A DNA stretch of 35,721 nt from an uncultured Oxalicibacterium sp. (GTDB lineage: Bacteria; Pseudomonadota; Gammaproteobacteria; Burkholderiales; Burkholderiaceae_D), in the NCBI RefSeq assembly GCF_913776015.1, contig NZ_CAJYMD010000018.1:1-35721 (forward strand), given 5' to 3'. Made by a program: the position numbers and the translations under genes. The stretch's first letter is position 1. Every line of letters starts with the position of its first letter. A model generated the notes under the pieces. It searched no databases and was not told the origin of the DNA. It was given only the letters and a program-made list of their open reading frames with translations. Positions 22,851 through 31,001 of this stretch are shown piece after piece.

Positions 22851-23552
22851 TCAGACGGCCAGCCATTCACGGCACAGATCGTCATGCATGTGCAGCGTTT
22901 GCGGCGTGCCTTGATGGACGATACGACCGAGCCCCATCAGGTAAAACCGCTCGGAAATCGACAACGCAATCGACAGCTTCTGCTCGATCAGCAGCACCGC
23001 TGTGCCACGATCCGCCACTTCCTTGAGGAAGTCGGCGATCAATGCCACCAATTGCGGTGCCAACCCTTCCGTCGGTTCGTCCACCAGCAACAATGACGGA
23101 TTGCCCAACATGGCGCGCGCCAGAGCCAGCATTTGCTGCTCGCCTCCCGACAGCACACCAGCCGGCACCTCCAGCCGGGCAGCCAGCTGCGGAAACAGGC
23201 GCAACATGTCGTCCCGCGTCCAACCCGGTTTTTCTCCGGCACGCTCACCCAGCAACAGGTTCTGCGCTACCGTCAGCGTGGGAAAGACATCCCGACTTTC
23301 CGCCACATAGCCAATACCGGCACGTGCGATACGGCTGGTTTGCCAACCCGCAATCGCTTGCTGCCGGAAATGGATGCTGCCGCGGCTTGTCACCAAACCC
23401 ATAATGGCTTTGACCAGCGTCGAACGCCCCGCACCGTTACGGCCAAGCAGGCTGACAATCTCGCCTTCACCGATCTGCAAATCGATGCCATGCAGCACAT
23501 GGCTCTTGTCATACCAGGCGTGCAAATCGCGTAGTTCGAGTAGAGGCTTCAT
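22851..23552 (-). CDS. livF: Branched-chain amino acid-type ABC transporter ATP-binding protein LivF
   Basis: The protein has 233 residues from ATG 23552, which overlaps the livG stop as ATGA and has GGAG eight bases upstream; a GTG at 23558 is an alternative. ABC features are Walker A Gly-Arg-Asn-Gly-Ala-Gly-Arg-Ser-Thr (37-45), signature Leu-Ser-Gly-Gly-Glu-Gln-Gln, Walker B Leu-Leu-Leu-Val-Asp-Glu-Pro and a degenerate switch segment Glu-Gln-Lys. The Walker A lysine is Arg43. The codon is CGT, and similar Gly-Arg-Ser variants are known to me in LivF-like proteins, so it may be functional with LivG as the main ATPase. It is the last gene of the importer operon. Confidence 0.92.
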   Translation of the reverse strand: MKPLLELRDLHAWYDKSHVLHGIDLQIGEGEIVSLLGRNGAGRSTLVKAIMGLVTSRGSIHFRQQAIAGWQTSRIARAGIGYVAESRDVFPTLTVAQNLLLGERAGEKPGWTRDDMLRLFPQLAARLEVPAGVLSGGEQQMLALARAMLGNPSLLLVDEPTEGLAPQLVALIADFLKEVADRGTAVLLIEQKLSIALSISERFYLMGLGRIVHQGTPQTLHMHDDLCREWLAV

Positions 23553-24322
23553 GTGCACGACTCCATTAAACCGCCAAGATAGGCTTCCTGCACGCGTGCA
23601 TCGGAACGTATCTTGTCAGGGATGTCGCAGGCGATCAGCTCGCCATTAGCCAGCACCGCGATGCGATCCGCCAATCCGAAAACCACGCTCATGTCGTGTT
23701 CCACCATCATCAAGGTCTTGCCAACTGTGACCTCGCGAATCAGGCGTACTGCCGCTTCCGACTCGGAGCGACTCATGCCGGCGGTGGGCTCATCCAGCAA
23801 AATCACATCGGCATCACCCGCCATGGCAATACCGATTTCCAGCGTGCGTTGTTCGGCGTAGCTGAGCGCGCCAGCAGCGACATCGCGCCGTGCTGTCAGA
23901 CCAAAGCGTTCGAGCAGCGCATCCACACGTTGCTGTACATCCGTCAGGCCGCACAAGCGACGCCAGAATGTGTAGCGGTAACCGAGTGCCCACAACGTCG
24001 CGCATTGGAGGTTTTCCGCCACGCTCAGGCGCGGAAAGAGTTGCGTGATCTGGAAGCTACGCGCCAGACCGCGACGATAGATTTCCTGCGGGGTACGGCC
24101 GACAATACTCTCGCCACGCAGGCGAATATCGCCACTGCCGGGTTGCAACTTGCCGGACACCAGATGAAACAGGGTGGATTTGCCAGCCCCGTTCGGCCCG
24201 ATCACGGCAAGCCGTTCGCCTGCAGCTATCTGCAAATCGATGCCATTGAGTACGGTCGTCGAACCAAATTGCATGCAAAGCTGCTGGATCGCCAGTGGAG
24301 GAATCGAAGAAACGCTGTTCAT
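23549..24322 (-). CDS. livG: Branched-chain amino acid-type ABC transporter ATP-binding protein LivG
   Basis: The protein has 257 residues. Walker A is canonical (Gly-Pro-Asn-Gly-Ala-Gly-Lys-Ser-Thr, about 42-50). Also seen are the LivG-type Ala-Arg-Ser-Phe-Gln-Ile-Thr-Gln-Leu-Phe Q-loop, a signature Leu-Ser-Tyr-Ala-Glu-Gln-Arg, Walker B Val-Ile-Leu-Leu-Asp-Glu-Pro-Thr-Ala-Gly-Met and switch His in Val-Glu-His-Asp-Met. The C-terminal Ala-Tyr-Leu-Gly-Gly is typical. GGAGGG lies three to four bases before ATG 24322. Its start overlaps the livM stop and its stop overlaps livF, so translation is probably coupled. It energises the permease pair LivH/LivM in the inner membrane. Confidence 0.94.
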   Translation of the reverse strand: MNSVSSIPPLAIQQLCMQFGSTTVLNGIDLQIAAGERLAVIGPNGAGKSTLFHLVSGKLQPGSGDIRLRGESIVGRTPQEIYRRGLARSFQITQLFPRLSVAENLQCATLWALGYRYTFWRRLCGLTDVQQRVDALLERFGLTARRDVAAGALSYAEQRTLEIGIAMAGDADVILLDEPTAGMSRSESEAAVRLIREVTVGKTLMMVEHDMSVVFGLADRIAVLANGELIACDIPDKIRSDARVQEAYLGGLMESCT

Positions 24323-25596
24323 GCGCCCTCCTTGGTCATGCCAAAGAACATCTTCCGTGAAGAGTGGGAGTCAAGAAAATGACCCCGCATGAAATGCCAT
24401 CCAACCAAACCATTGGTCACGAGTGTCGCCGCCACCAGCCACGGCACAGCGTGGCGCGGATGCACATTCATCCCGAAAAACTGCATGCCGGCACCGCCAT
24501 CGCTCTGCCGCAGGTGATACAGCATTTCAATCATGAGCACCGTGCCGCCAAGCAGGGACATACCAATCAACATGCCGGCGATGCAAAAGGCGAATACCTG
24601 CGCTCGCCTTCCGGCTTGCCAGCCGACACGCGCCTGCATTAACACCCCGGCAATACCGGACGGCGCCAGCAATACCAGACCAATGAAGAACAGCCCCAGA
24701 TACAGTTGCCAGGCTGCCGTATAGGCGGACAGGCTGACCGTCAGGAAAACACCAACGATCGCGCCAATCACCGGCCCGAAGAAAAAGCCTGTACCACCGA
24801 TGAAGGTGAACAGCAGGATTGCCCCCGAACGTACCGTTCCAAGATTCTCGGCACTGACGATTTCAAAATTGATGACACTCAAGGCACCGGCAATCCCGGC
24901 AAAAAATGCCGAAATGATGAGCGCCAGATAACGCACGCGCTTGGGATCGTAGCCAATAAAAGCAGCACGTTCCGGATTGTCGCGCACGGCGTTGAGCATG
25001 CGGCCAAGCGGCGTCAGCTTGAAGCCATACATTGCCAGCGTGCAGACGAACAGCCATGCAGCAATCAGGTAATAGACTTCGATCTGCGGCCCGAACGTCA
25101 GTCCCAGTAACGGTGCACCCACCACGCGGTCGGTCATGATGCCGCCCTCGCCGCCGAAGAATCCGGGGAACATCAGCGCACTGGCAAACACCAGTTCAGC
25201 CATGCCGAGCGTGATCATGGCAAAGCTCGTTCCTGCCTTGCGCGTTGTCAGATAACCGAACAGCATGCCGAATCCCATGCCGGCCAGGCCGCCGAACAGC
25301 GGCGACAACGCAACGGGTAGCGGCCATGCCTGCGCTGCTGCATGATTGAGCAGATGCGCCGTGCAAAACGCCCCCAGCCCCGAGTAGATCGCATGACCGA
25401 AAGACAGCATGCCGCCCTGCCCCAACAGAATGTTGTACGACAGGCAGAGAAGGATGAAGGTCCCCATCTGGCAGAGCAGAGAAATCGACGCACCGCCACC
25501 AAACAGCAAAGGGGCAGCCAGCAGCACTGCGGCATACAACATCCATACGGGCCACGGATGTCCGCGCGAATGCATGCGTTTGCTCTGCACGCTCAT
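24319..25596 (-). CDS. livM: Branched-chain amino acid-type ABC transporter permease LivM
   Basis: The protein has 425 residues from ATG 25596, which overlaps the livH stop as ATGA; the frame is open further upstream but inside livH. It has about ten hydrophobic segments. The family motif Asn-Ile-Leu-Leu-Gly-Gln-Gly-Gly-Met-Leu-Ser-Phe-Gly-His (about 54-67) and the coupling-loop region Thr-Pro-Leu-Gly-Arg-Met-Leu-Asn-Ala-Val-Arg-Asp-Asn-Pro-Glu-Arg-Ala are clear. Compared with a usual LivM the C-terminus is extended by about 80 residues that include two further hydrophobic stretches. The permease partners LivH. Confidence 0.93.
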   Translation of the reverse strand: MSVQSKRMHSRGHPWPVWMLYAAVLLAAPLLFGGGASISLLCQMGTFILLCLSYNILLGQGGMLSFGHAIYSGLGAFCTAHLLNHAAAQAWPLPVALSPLFGGLAGMGFGMLFGYLTTRKAGTSFAMITLGMAELVFASALMFPGFFGGEGGIMTDRVVGAPLLGLTFGPQIEVYYLIAAWLFVCTLAMYGFKLTPLGRMLNAVRDNPERAAFIGYDPKRVRYLALIISAFFAGIAGALSVINFEIVSAENLGTVRSGAILLFTFIGGTGFFFGPVIGAIVGVFLTVSLSAYTAAWQLYLGLFFIGLVLLAPSGIAGVLMQARVGWQAGRRAQVFAFCIAGMLIGMSLLGGTVLMIEMLYHLRQSDGGAGMQFFGMNVHPRHAVPWLVAATLVTNGLVGWHFMRGHFLDSHSSRKMFFGMTKEGA

Positions 25597-26528
25597 GCCT
25601 CCCGCGTGCCCAGCAAACCGCGCGGCCGCACGATGAGAATCAGCACCAGCAGCAGATAAGGCAGGATAGGCGCAATCTGTGCCAGCGTCAGGCGCCACAG
25701 CGGACCATTCCCAGCCGGCACACCCAACCACGCAAACAGATCACCAATGCCGTAATCGAGTGCCACGCTGAACGTCTGCAACACGCCCACCAGCAGCGAA
25801 GCCAGTAATGCCCCGCCCAGCGAACCCATGCCGCCAATCACCACCACCACGAAGATGATGCTGCCAAGCGCATGCGCCATGCCGGGCTCGGTCACGAAGG
25901 CATTACCGCCGATGACGCCTGCCAGTCCGGCCAACGCACAACCGCCGCCAAATACCCACATGAAGATACGCTGCACATCGTGCCCGAGCGCTTCCACCGC
26001 CTGTGGATGCGTGAGTGCCGCACGAATCACAAGACCGATACGCGCGTGGCGCAGCAGAAACCAGATCGCCGCCATCATCAGCAAGGCAATCGCCATCATG
26101 AAGGCGCGATAAACCGGAAAGGTCGTCGTGTACAGCGTGAACAGCGAGCCGCGTAATTCCGTCGGCACCGCATACGGCACAGCCATGCGGCCCCAGAGCA
26201 GTTGCACGAGTTCAACGATCACATACGAGAGGCCAAAGGTCAGCAGCAGTTCGGCCGTCTTGCCGTGACGATGCACAGCGCGCAGGCCGTAGCGTTCAAC
26301 CAGCATGCCAAGCGCACCGACCGCCAGCGGTGCCAGCACCAGCGCTGCCCAGAAGCCGATGGCATCGCTGATCGCGTAGGCGAAATACGCGCCGATCATG
26401 TAAAAGCTCGCATGCGCAAAATTGAGCACGCCCATCATGCTGAAAATCAGCGTCAGGCCGGACGACAGCATGAACAGCAGCAAGCCGTAGCTCACGCCAT
26501 TGAGCAGGGAAATCAGGAAGAATTCCAA
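25593..26528 (-). CDS. livH: Branched-chain amino acid-type ABC transporter permease LivH
   Basis: The protein has 311 residues. It starts at TTG 26528: the product then begins Glu-Phe-Phe-Leu-Ile-Ser-Leu-Leu-Asn-Gly, as expected for LivH, while no ATG or GTG gives that start. GAGA lies about eight bases upstream. Family features are Thr-Leu-Ile-Phe-Ser-Met-Met-Gly-Val-Leu-Asn-Phe-Ala-His-Ala-Ser (27-42) and a cytoplasmic loop with Gly-Leu-Val-Ile-Arg-Ala-Ala. About eight to nine membrane segments are visible. A 116-base gap separates it from the binding-protein gene upstream. The weak start codon could lower permease output relative to the binding protein. Confidence 0.93.
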   Translation of the reverse strand: MEFFLISLLNGVSYGLLLFMLSSGLTLIFSMMGVLNFAHASFYMIGAYFAYAISDAIGFWAALVLAPLAVGALGMLVERYGLRAVHRHGKTAELLLTFGLSYVIVELVQLLWGRMAVPYAVPTELRGSLFTLYTTTFPVYRAFMMAIALLMMAAIWFLLRHARIGLVIRAALTHPQAVEALGHDVQRIFMWVFGGGCALAGLAGVIGGNAFVTEPGMAHALGSIIFVVVVIGGMGSLGGALLASLLVGVLQTFSVALDYGIGDLFAWLGVPAGNGPLWRLTLAQIAPILPYLLLVLILIVRPRGLLGTREA

Positions 26529-26644
26529 GATAGATTCTCGACAGTCGATCGAAGTACGGTCGCTGCGCAGGAACGGTCATTTGCGAAAGGCAGGCAGATC
26601 AAGCATCCTGCGCCGCCCACCGTTCAACCTGCGCCTCGACGATA

Positions 26645-27898
26645 TCAGCGAGACGGACGACTCATCTGGCAGGAAGTCGGTTGCGCAGCGACGTAAGCAT
26701 CAATTTTACGCTCGGTGCGCCAGCCGAAACCTGTATTTTCGGCATCGAAGCGGACATCGCTCTTGTTCTGATGCACGAACGTGGCGATGTACAAAGGCTG
26801 CTGAATCTGGTGATCGCTGGCCCGCATGACGACTTCGCCGTTCAGGCTCTTGATTTTCATGCCTTCCATCGCATACGCGACGCGCACCGGATCGGACGAG
26901 TTGGTTTGCGTCATGGCCTTGCCGAGCATGCCGAGAATCGTATAAGTCGTCATCGCGTAGTAATCGTCGTTGTACTTTTTCTTGAACTGCTCGACGATGT
27001 CACGTCCGACATACCCCTCGTTATTAGCATTCCAGTAACCGATGTACTTCACGCGATCCAGTCCCGCATCGCCGATTGCCGTCGGCACGCCAGTCGTACT
27101 GGCATAGAAGGTGTAGAAACTGGCTTTCAGATCGGCGTCGCGTGCCGCCTTTACCAGCAGCGACAGATCGGCACCCCAGTTGGCCGTGATCACGCTGTCG
27201 GCACCGGACGCCTTGATCTTGGCGATATAGGGAGAGAAATCCTTGACCTGCCCGATTGGATGAAGATCATCACCCACGATCTCGATATCGGGACGCTTGC
27301 GCTGCAGGTAGGCACGCGCGGAGCGTGATACTTCCTGTCCGAGCGCGTAGTTCTGGCCGATCACGTACACCTTGCGAATTTCCGGCCTGGATGCCATGTA
27401 TGAAGTCAGCAACTCCATCTTCATATCCGAATTCGCATCGAAGCGAAAATGCCAGAAGCTGCATTTCGCGTTGGTCAGCGCAGGATCGACCGCCGAATGA
27501 TTCAGGAACAGCACTTCCTTACCGGGATTGCGCTCATTGTGCTTGTTGATCGCATCGATCAACGCCAGCGACACCCCGGAACCATTGCCTTGCGTGATGT
27601 AGCGATACCCTTTGTCGATGGCCGACTTCAACTGGATCAGGGCTTCCTGGGGACTGCCCTTGTTGTCGAAACCCACGACTTCGATGCTGCGGTTGCCAGC
27701 CCATTTCTGCTGATTGGCCACATCGGCAACGAGTTGAAAACTGCGCAATACGTTGACACCGCCCGGCCCGAACGGACCGGACAAGGGATCGATAAAGGCA
27801 ATCTTGATGGTTTCGGCATGCAGCACAGGCACCGAACTACACAGAACAAGCGCGGCAGCCAGGTGCCTCCAGGCGCGAAGAGGTGAAATAACTTTCAT
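26645..27898 (-). CDS. ABC transporter periplasmic binding protein (LivK-like, Peripla_BP_6)
   Basis: The protein has 417 residues with a signal peptide ending near Leu-His-Ala-Glu (about 29). The mature part begins with the type I binding-protein signature Ile-Lys-Ile-Ala-Phe-Ile-Asp-Pro-Leu-Ser-Gly-Pro-Phe-Gly, followed by two Rossmann-like lobes. It delivers the ligand to LivHMGF in the periplasm. Ligand cannot be fixed: leucine/isoleucine/valine is the default, but this family also binds amides, urea and aromatic compounds. First gene of the operon; livH follows after 116 bases. No strong ribosome binding site is seen before ATG 27898. Confidence 0.92.
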   Translation of the reverse strand: MKVISPLRAWRHLAAALVLCSSVPVLHAETIKIAFIDPLSGPFGPGGVNVLRSFQLVADVANQQKWAGNRSIEVVGFDNKGSPQEALIQLKSAIDKGYRYITQGNGSGVSLALIDAINKHNERNPGKEVLFLNHSAVDPALTNAKCSFWHFRFDANSDMKMELLTSYMASRPEIRKVYVIGQNYALGQEVSRSARAYLQRKRPDIEIVGDDLHPIGQVKDFSPYIAKIKASGADSVITANWGADLSLLVKAARDADLKASFYTFYASTTGVPTAIGDAGLDRVKYIGYWNANNEGYVGRDIVEQFKKKYNDDYYAMTTYTILGMLGKAMTQTNSSDPVRVAYAMEGMKIKSLNGEVVMRASDHQIQQPLYIATFVHQNKSDVRFDAENTGFGWRTERKIDAYVAAQPTSCQMSRPSR

Positions 27899-27940
27899 GA
27901 AATCGTGAAGAAATTTTCAAATAACAAGTGAGGCGGTTTA

Positions 27941-27956
27941 TACCATATTCATGGTA
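27941..27956. promoter_or_regulatory. Short dyad between binding-protein gene and selO
   Basis: Bases 27941-27946 (taccat) and 27951-27956 (atggta) are complementary around 4 bases, in the divergent promoter region. A -10-like TATAAA on the minus strand (complement of 27937-27942) overlaps it, but no good -35 pairs with it. It may be an operator; evidence is weak. Confidence 0.3.
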
Positions 27957-28058
27957 ATGATCTGTCGTTTTTTGCCTTGCCGACAAGGTCTGTTCGTCTC
28001 TGTCACAATGCTGTTTCCTTCATTGACCACGCAGCCGAGCTGCGAAGGGATACCGCCT

Positions 28059-29594
28059 TTGACTTCTCCGCTTTCCACGTCGACGCATATCATTGACATC
28101 GATACACTCACCTTCGGCAACGATTTCGCCAGCCTGCCGCCCGCGCATTACACCAGACTGCAACCCACACCTTTGCCGTCGCCCTATCTGGTTGCCGTCA
28201 GTCCGCATGCCGCCGCGCTAATCGGCATTGACGCTGCTGCCTTGCAAAGCCAGGCAGCGATCGACCTGTTTACCGGCAACGACATCCCGGACGATGCGCA
28301 GCCCCTGTCGGCCGTCTATTCAGGCCACCAGTTCGGCGTGTGGGCCGGGCAATTGGGCGATGGGCGTGCGATTCTGTTGGGCGATGTGCCTGCCGCCGAA
28401 AACCCTGCGGCAAGCGGCGACAACAACATAAACGTGCCGCACCGCATGGAATTGCAACTCAAGGGGGCCGGTCTGACGCCGTATTCGCGCATGGGAGATG
28501 GTCGCGCCGTATTGCGTTCGTCGATCCGCGAATTCCTGTGTTCGGAAGCCATGGCTGCACTCGGCATTCCCACCACGCGCGCACTCTGCATCACCGGCTC
28601 GGATCAAATGGTGCTGCGCGAGCGCCCGGAAACCGCCGCTGTTGTCACCCGCATGGCCCCGACGTTCGTGCGGTTCGGCTCGTTCGAACACTGGTTCTAC
28701 AACCAAAAGCACGATGAACTGAAAACGCTGGCCGATTACGTACTGGCGCGCTTCTACCCGGCGCTGCAACAGGCCGAAAATCCTTATAAGGCATTGCTGA
28801 CCGAAGTCACGATACGCACGGCCCGCCTGATGGCGCACTGGCAGGCGGTCGGTTTCATGCATGGCGTGATGAACACTGACAACATGTCGATTCTCGGCCT
28901 GACGCTGGACTACGGCCCGTTCGGCTTCATGGAAGCCTTCGATCCGCACCACATCTGCAATCACACCGACCAGCAAGGCCGCTATTCCTATGCGCGCCAA
29001 CCGCAGATCGGCGAATGGAATTGCTTCGCGCTGGGTCAGGCGCTGCTGCCGCTGATCGGTACGGTAGAAGACGTGCAGGCGGCATTGCGTATCTACAAAC
29101 CAGCGTTCGCCGAACACTTCATGGACTTGATGCGCGCCAAACTCGGGCTGCAAACCGCCCATAACGACGATGCTGCTCTGTTCGATCATATGTTCAACAT
29201 CATGCAGGACAGCCACGTCGATTTCACGCGCTTCTTCCGCAAGCTGGGCGAACTGAAGATGACCGCACCCGGCGAAGCCGACAGTGTGCGCGATCTCTTT
29301 CTTGATCGCACCGCCTTCGATGAATGGGCGCTACAATACGCCGCACGCCTGCAGGCTGAAGCCAGCGACGATGCGGCGCGCAAGCTTGCAATGGACGCCG
29401 TCAATCCCAAATACGTGTTGCGCAACTATCTGGCGCAAACCGCCATCGAAAAGGCGGAACAGAAAGATTTCACCGAAGTCGCACGTTTACTCGCCGTTCT
29501 TGAAAAACCGTTCGACGAACAGCCTGAAAACGATCACTATGCCGACCTCCCGCCCGATTGGGCCAACGATCTTGAAGTGAGCTGCTCATCATGA
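28059..29594 (+). CDS. selO: Protein adenylyltransferase SelO (YdiU family)
   Basis: The product has 511 residues from TTG 28059, chosen because GAAGGGA (28044-28050) lies eight bases upstream and because SelO proteins usually begin shortly before the Phe..Asp-Phe-Ala..Leu-Pro segment. In-frame ATG codons at 27951 and 28008 have no site and would add an unusual N-terminus. SelO is a pseudokinase-fold enzyme that transfers AMP to protein hydroxyls. Visible features are [15 protein letters not shown], the Glu-Leu-Gln-Leu-Lys-Gly-Ala-Gly segment, Arg-Ser-Ser-Ile-Arg-Glu-Phe-Leu, and Met-Asn-Thr-Asp-Asn-Met with Asp-Tyr-Gly-Pro-Phe-Gly for metal binding. The C-terminus Val-Ser-Cys-Ser-Ser keeps the redox Cys seen in E. 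coli YdiU. The stop overlaps msrB. Confidence 0.92.
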   Translation: MTSPLSTSTHIIDIDTLTFGNDFASLPPAHYTRLQPTPLPSPYLVAVSPHAAALIGIDAAALQSQAAIDLFTGNDIPDDAQPLSAVYSGHQFGVWAGQLGDGRAILLGDVPAAENPAASGDNNINVPHRMELQLKGAGLTPYSRMGDGRAVLRSSIREFLCSEAMAALGIPTTRALCITGSDQMVLRERPETAAVVTRMAPTFVRFGSFEHWFYNQKHDELKTLADYVLARFYPALQQAENPYKALLTEVTIRTARLMAHWQAVGFMHGVMNTDNMSILGLTLDYGPFGFMEAFDPHHICNHTDQQGRYSYARQPQIGEWNCFALGQALLPLIGTVEDVQAALRIYKPAFAEHFMDLMRAKLGLQTAHNDDAALFDHMFNIMQDSHVDFTRFFRKLGELKMTAPGEADSVRDLFLDRTAFDEWALQYAARLQAEASDDAARKLAMDAVNPKYVLRNYLAQTAIEKAEQKDFTEVARLLAVLEKPFDEQPENDHYADLPPDWANDLEVSCSS

Positions 29595-29998
29595 TTGAAA
29601 AAGTCGTTAAGACCGATGCCGAATGGCGTGAACTCCTGGATGACGATTCGTACGACATCACGCGCCACGCCGCTACCGAACCGCCCTTCACCGGTCGTTT
29701 CTGGGATCACCACGAAGCCGGCATCTACACCTGCGTCTGCTGCGACACGCCGCTGTTCGCATCCGACACCAAGTTCGATTCCGGCTGCGGCTGGCCCAGC
29801 TACTTCAAGGCGCTGAACCCCAACACGGTCAAGGAAAAAGTCGATTACAGCTACGGCATGGTGCGCACCGAAGTCATCTGCAATATCTGCGATGCCCATC
29901 TCGGCCACGTATTCAATGACGGCCCGCCACCGACCGGCTTGCGCTACTGCATCAATTCCGGCGCGCTGCGTTTCTCGCCCATGCCTGAATTGAAGTAA
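29591..29998 (+). CDS. msrB: Peptide-methionine (R)-S-oxide reductase MsrB
   Basis: The protein has 135 residues and lacks a signal peptide, so it is cytoplasmic. Zinc ligands are Cys48 and Cys51 (Cys-Val-Cys-Cys) and Cys97 and Cys100 (Cys-Asn-Ile-Cys). The catalytic Cys120 lies in Arg-Tyr-Cys-Ile-Asn-Ser. The segments Phe-Asp-Ser-Gly-Cys-Gly-Trp-Pro-Ser and Leu-Gly-His-Val-Phe-Asn-Asp-Gly-Pro are diagnostic. It reduces R-methionine sulfoxide in proteins after oxidative damage. ATG 29591 overlaps the selO stop as ATGA, so the two are translationally coupled, which ties SelO to redox stress. Confidence 0.97.
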   Translation: MIEKVVKTDAEWRELLDDDSYDITRHAATEPPFTGRFWDHHEAGIYTCVCCDTPLFASDTKFDSGCGWPSYFKALNPNTVKEKVDYSYGMVRTEVICNICDAHLGHVFNDGPPPTGLRYCINSGALRFSPMPELK

Positions 29999-30039
29999 CG
30001 GTATTGACCTAACTTTCCCCAACCTCAGCACGAGTCATC

Positions 30040-30657
30040 ATGAAGTTTCTGTTCGATCTGTTCCCCGTCATCCTCTTCTTCGGCGTTTTCAAGTGGGGTG
30101 AAGGCAATGCCGAAACCGCGCAGGCGCTCGGCCAGCAATATCTGTCCAGCCTCGTTTCGGACGGCATGGTGACCGCCACGCAAGCACCGATCCTGCTCGC
30201 CACCGCCGTCGCCATCCTCGCCACGATCGGCCAGATCGGCTACCTGCTGGCGCGTCGCCGCAAGGTCGATACGATGCTGTGGGTATCGCTCGTCATCATC
30301 GCCGTCTTCGGCGGTGCAACGATCTACTTCCACAACGAAACCTTCATCAAGTGGAAGCCGACCGTGCTGTACTGGGCGTTCGCCGCCATCCTGCTGTTCA
30401 GCCAGATGTTCTTCAACAAGAACATCGTGCGCGCCATGCTCGAAAAACAGATGGCTCTGCCGGAAGGTATTTGGCGACGCGTCAATCTGGCATGGGTCGC
30501 CTTCTTCCTGACGATGGGCCTGCTCAATATCTACGTTGCCTATACTTTTTCGACCAATGTCTGGGTCAACTTCAAGATGTTTGGCGGCATGGGCCTGATG
30601 TTCGTATTCATCGTCGCCCAAAGCCTGATGCTTTCCAAGTACATCAAGGAACAATAA
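30040..30657 (+). CDS. yciB: Inner-membrane septation protein YciB (IspZ family)
   Basis: The protein has 205 residues, about five or six membrane segments. It starts with the family's [14 protein letters not shown]. Other conserved parts are Lys-Trp-Lys-Pro-Thr-Val-Leu-Tyr-Trp, Phe-Phe-Asn-Lys-Asn, Trp-Arg-Arg-Val-Asn-Leu-Ala-Trp and Trp-Val-Asn-Phe-Lys-Met-Phe-Gly. YciB/IspZ has been linked to cell-envelope synthesis and septation, with an unclear molecular role. bolA follows after six bases, so they are co-transcribed. Confidence 0.95.
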   Translation: MKFLFDLFPVILFFGVFKWGEGNAETAQALGQQYLSSLVSDGMVTATQAPILLATAVAILATIGQIGYLLARRRKVDTMLWVSLVIIAVFGGATIYFHNETFIKWKPTVLYWAFAAILLFSQMFFNKNIVRAMLEKQMALPEGIWRRVNLAWVAFFLTMGLLNIYVAYTFSTNVWVNFKMFGGMGLMFVFIVAQSLMLSKYIKEQ

Positions 30658-30663
30658 ATACTC

Positions 30664-30933
30664 ATGAGCAACCGTATCGATCTCATCCGCAACCGCCTTG
30701 TTGAAACTTTTGCACCATCGGTCTGTCAACTTGAAGACGAGTCGGCGCTACACGCCGGCCATGCAGGCGCTGCATCCGGTGGCGGGCATTTCAAGCTCAC
30801 TATTGTTTCAGCGCAATTTGAAAATCAGAGTCGCGTTAACCGGCATCGGCTGGTGTATGATTGCCTCGGTGACATGATGAAGAAAGACATCCACGCACTG
30901 GCCATTACGGCACTGGCGCCATCCGAAGTTTGA
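30664..30933 (+). CDS. BolA family protein
   Basis: The protein has 89 residues. It shows the BolA fold pattern: N-terminal helix (Arg-Ile-Asp-Leu-Ile-Arg-Asn-Arg-Leu), a Glu-Asp-Glu-Ser-Ala-Leu-His-Ala-Gly-His loop, Gly-Gly-His-Phe-Lys-Leu-Thr-Ile-Val-Ser, then Asn-Arg-His-Arg-Leu-Val-Tyr-Asp and a C-terminal His-Ala-Leu-Ala-Ile. The histidines in the loop could help hold a shared Fe-S cluster with a monothiol glutaredoxin, as described for BolA relatives. The gene lies between yciB and the parvulin gene, an arrangement common in beta-proteobacteria. Whether it is BolA or an IbaG-like paralogue cannot be settled. Confidence 0.93.
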   Translation: MSNRIDLIRNRLVETFAPSVCQLEDESALHAGHAGAASGGGHFKLTIVSAQFENQSRVNRHRLVYDCLGDMMKKDIHALAITALAPSEV

Positions 30934-31001
30934 CATGCGCCTTTCCAGCATCGCCTTCCGTTGCTAACAATAACGACACTCATATTTCCTTAGGAATAAA
31001 C

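Noticed and set aside
25597-25731. Upstream extension of LivM into livH
   Set aside because: The extension is read inside the livH coding region; the ATGA overlap at 25593-25596 is the usual arrangement.
28320-29216. Minus-strand open frame of 298 codons
   Set aside because: Antisense to selO; no family features.
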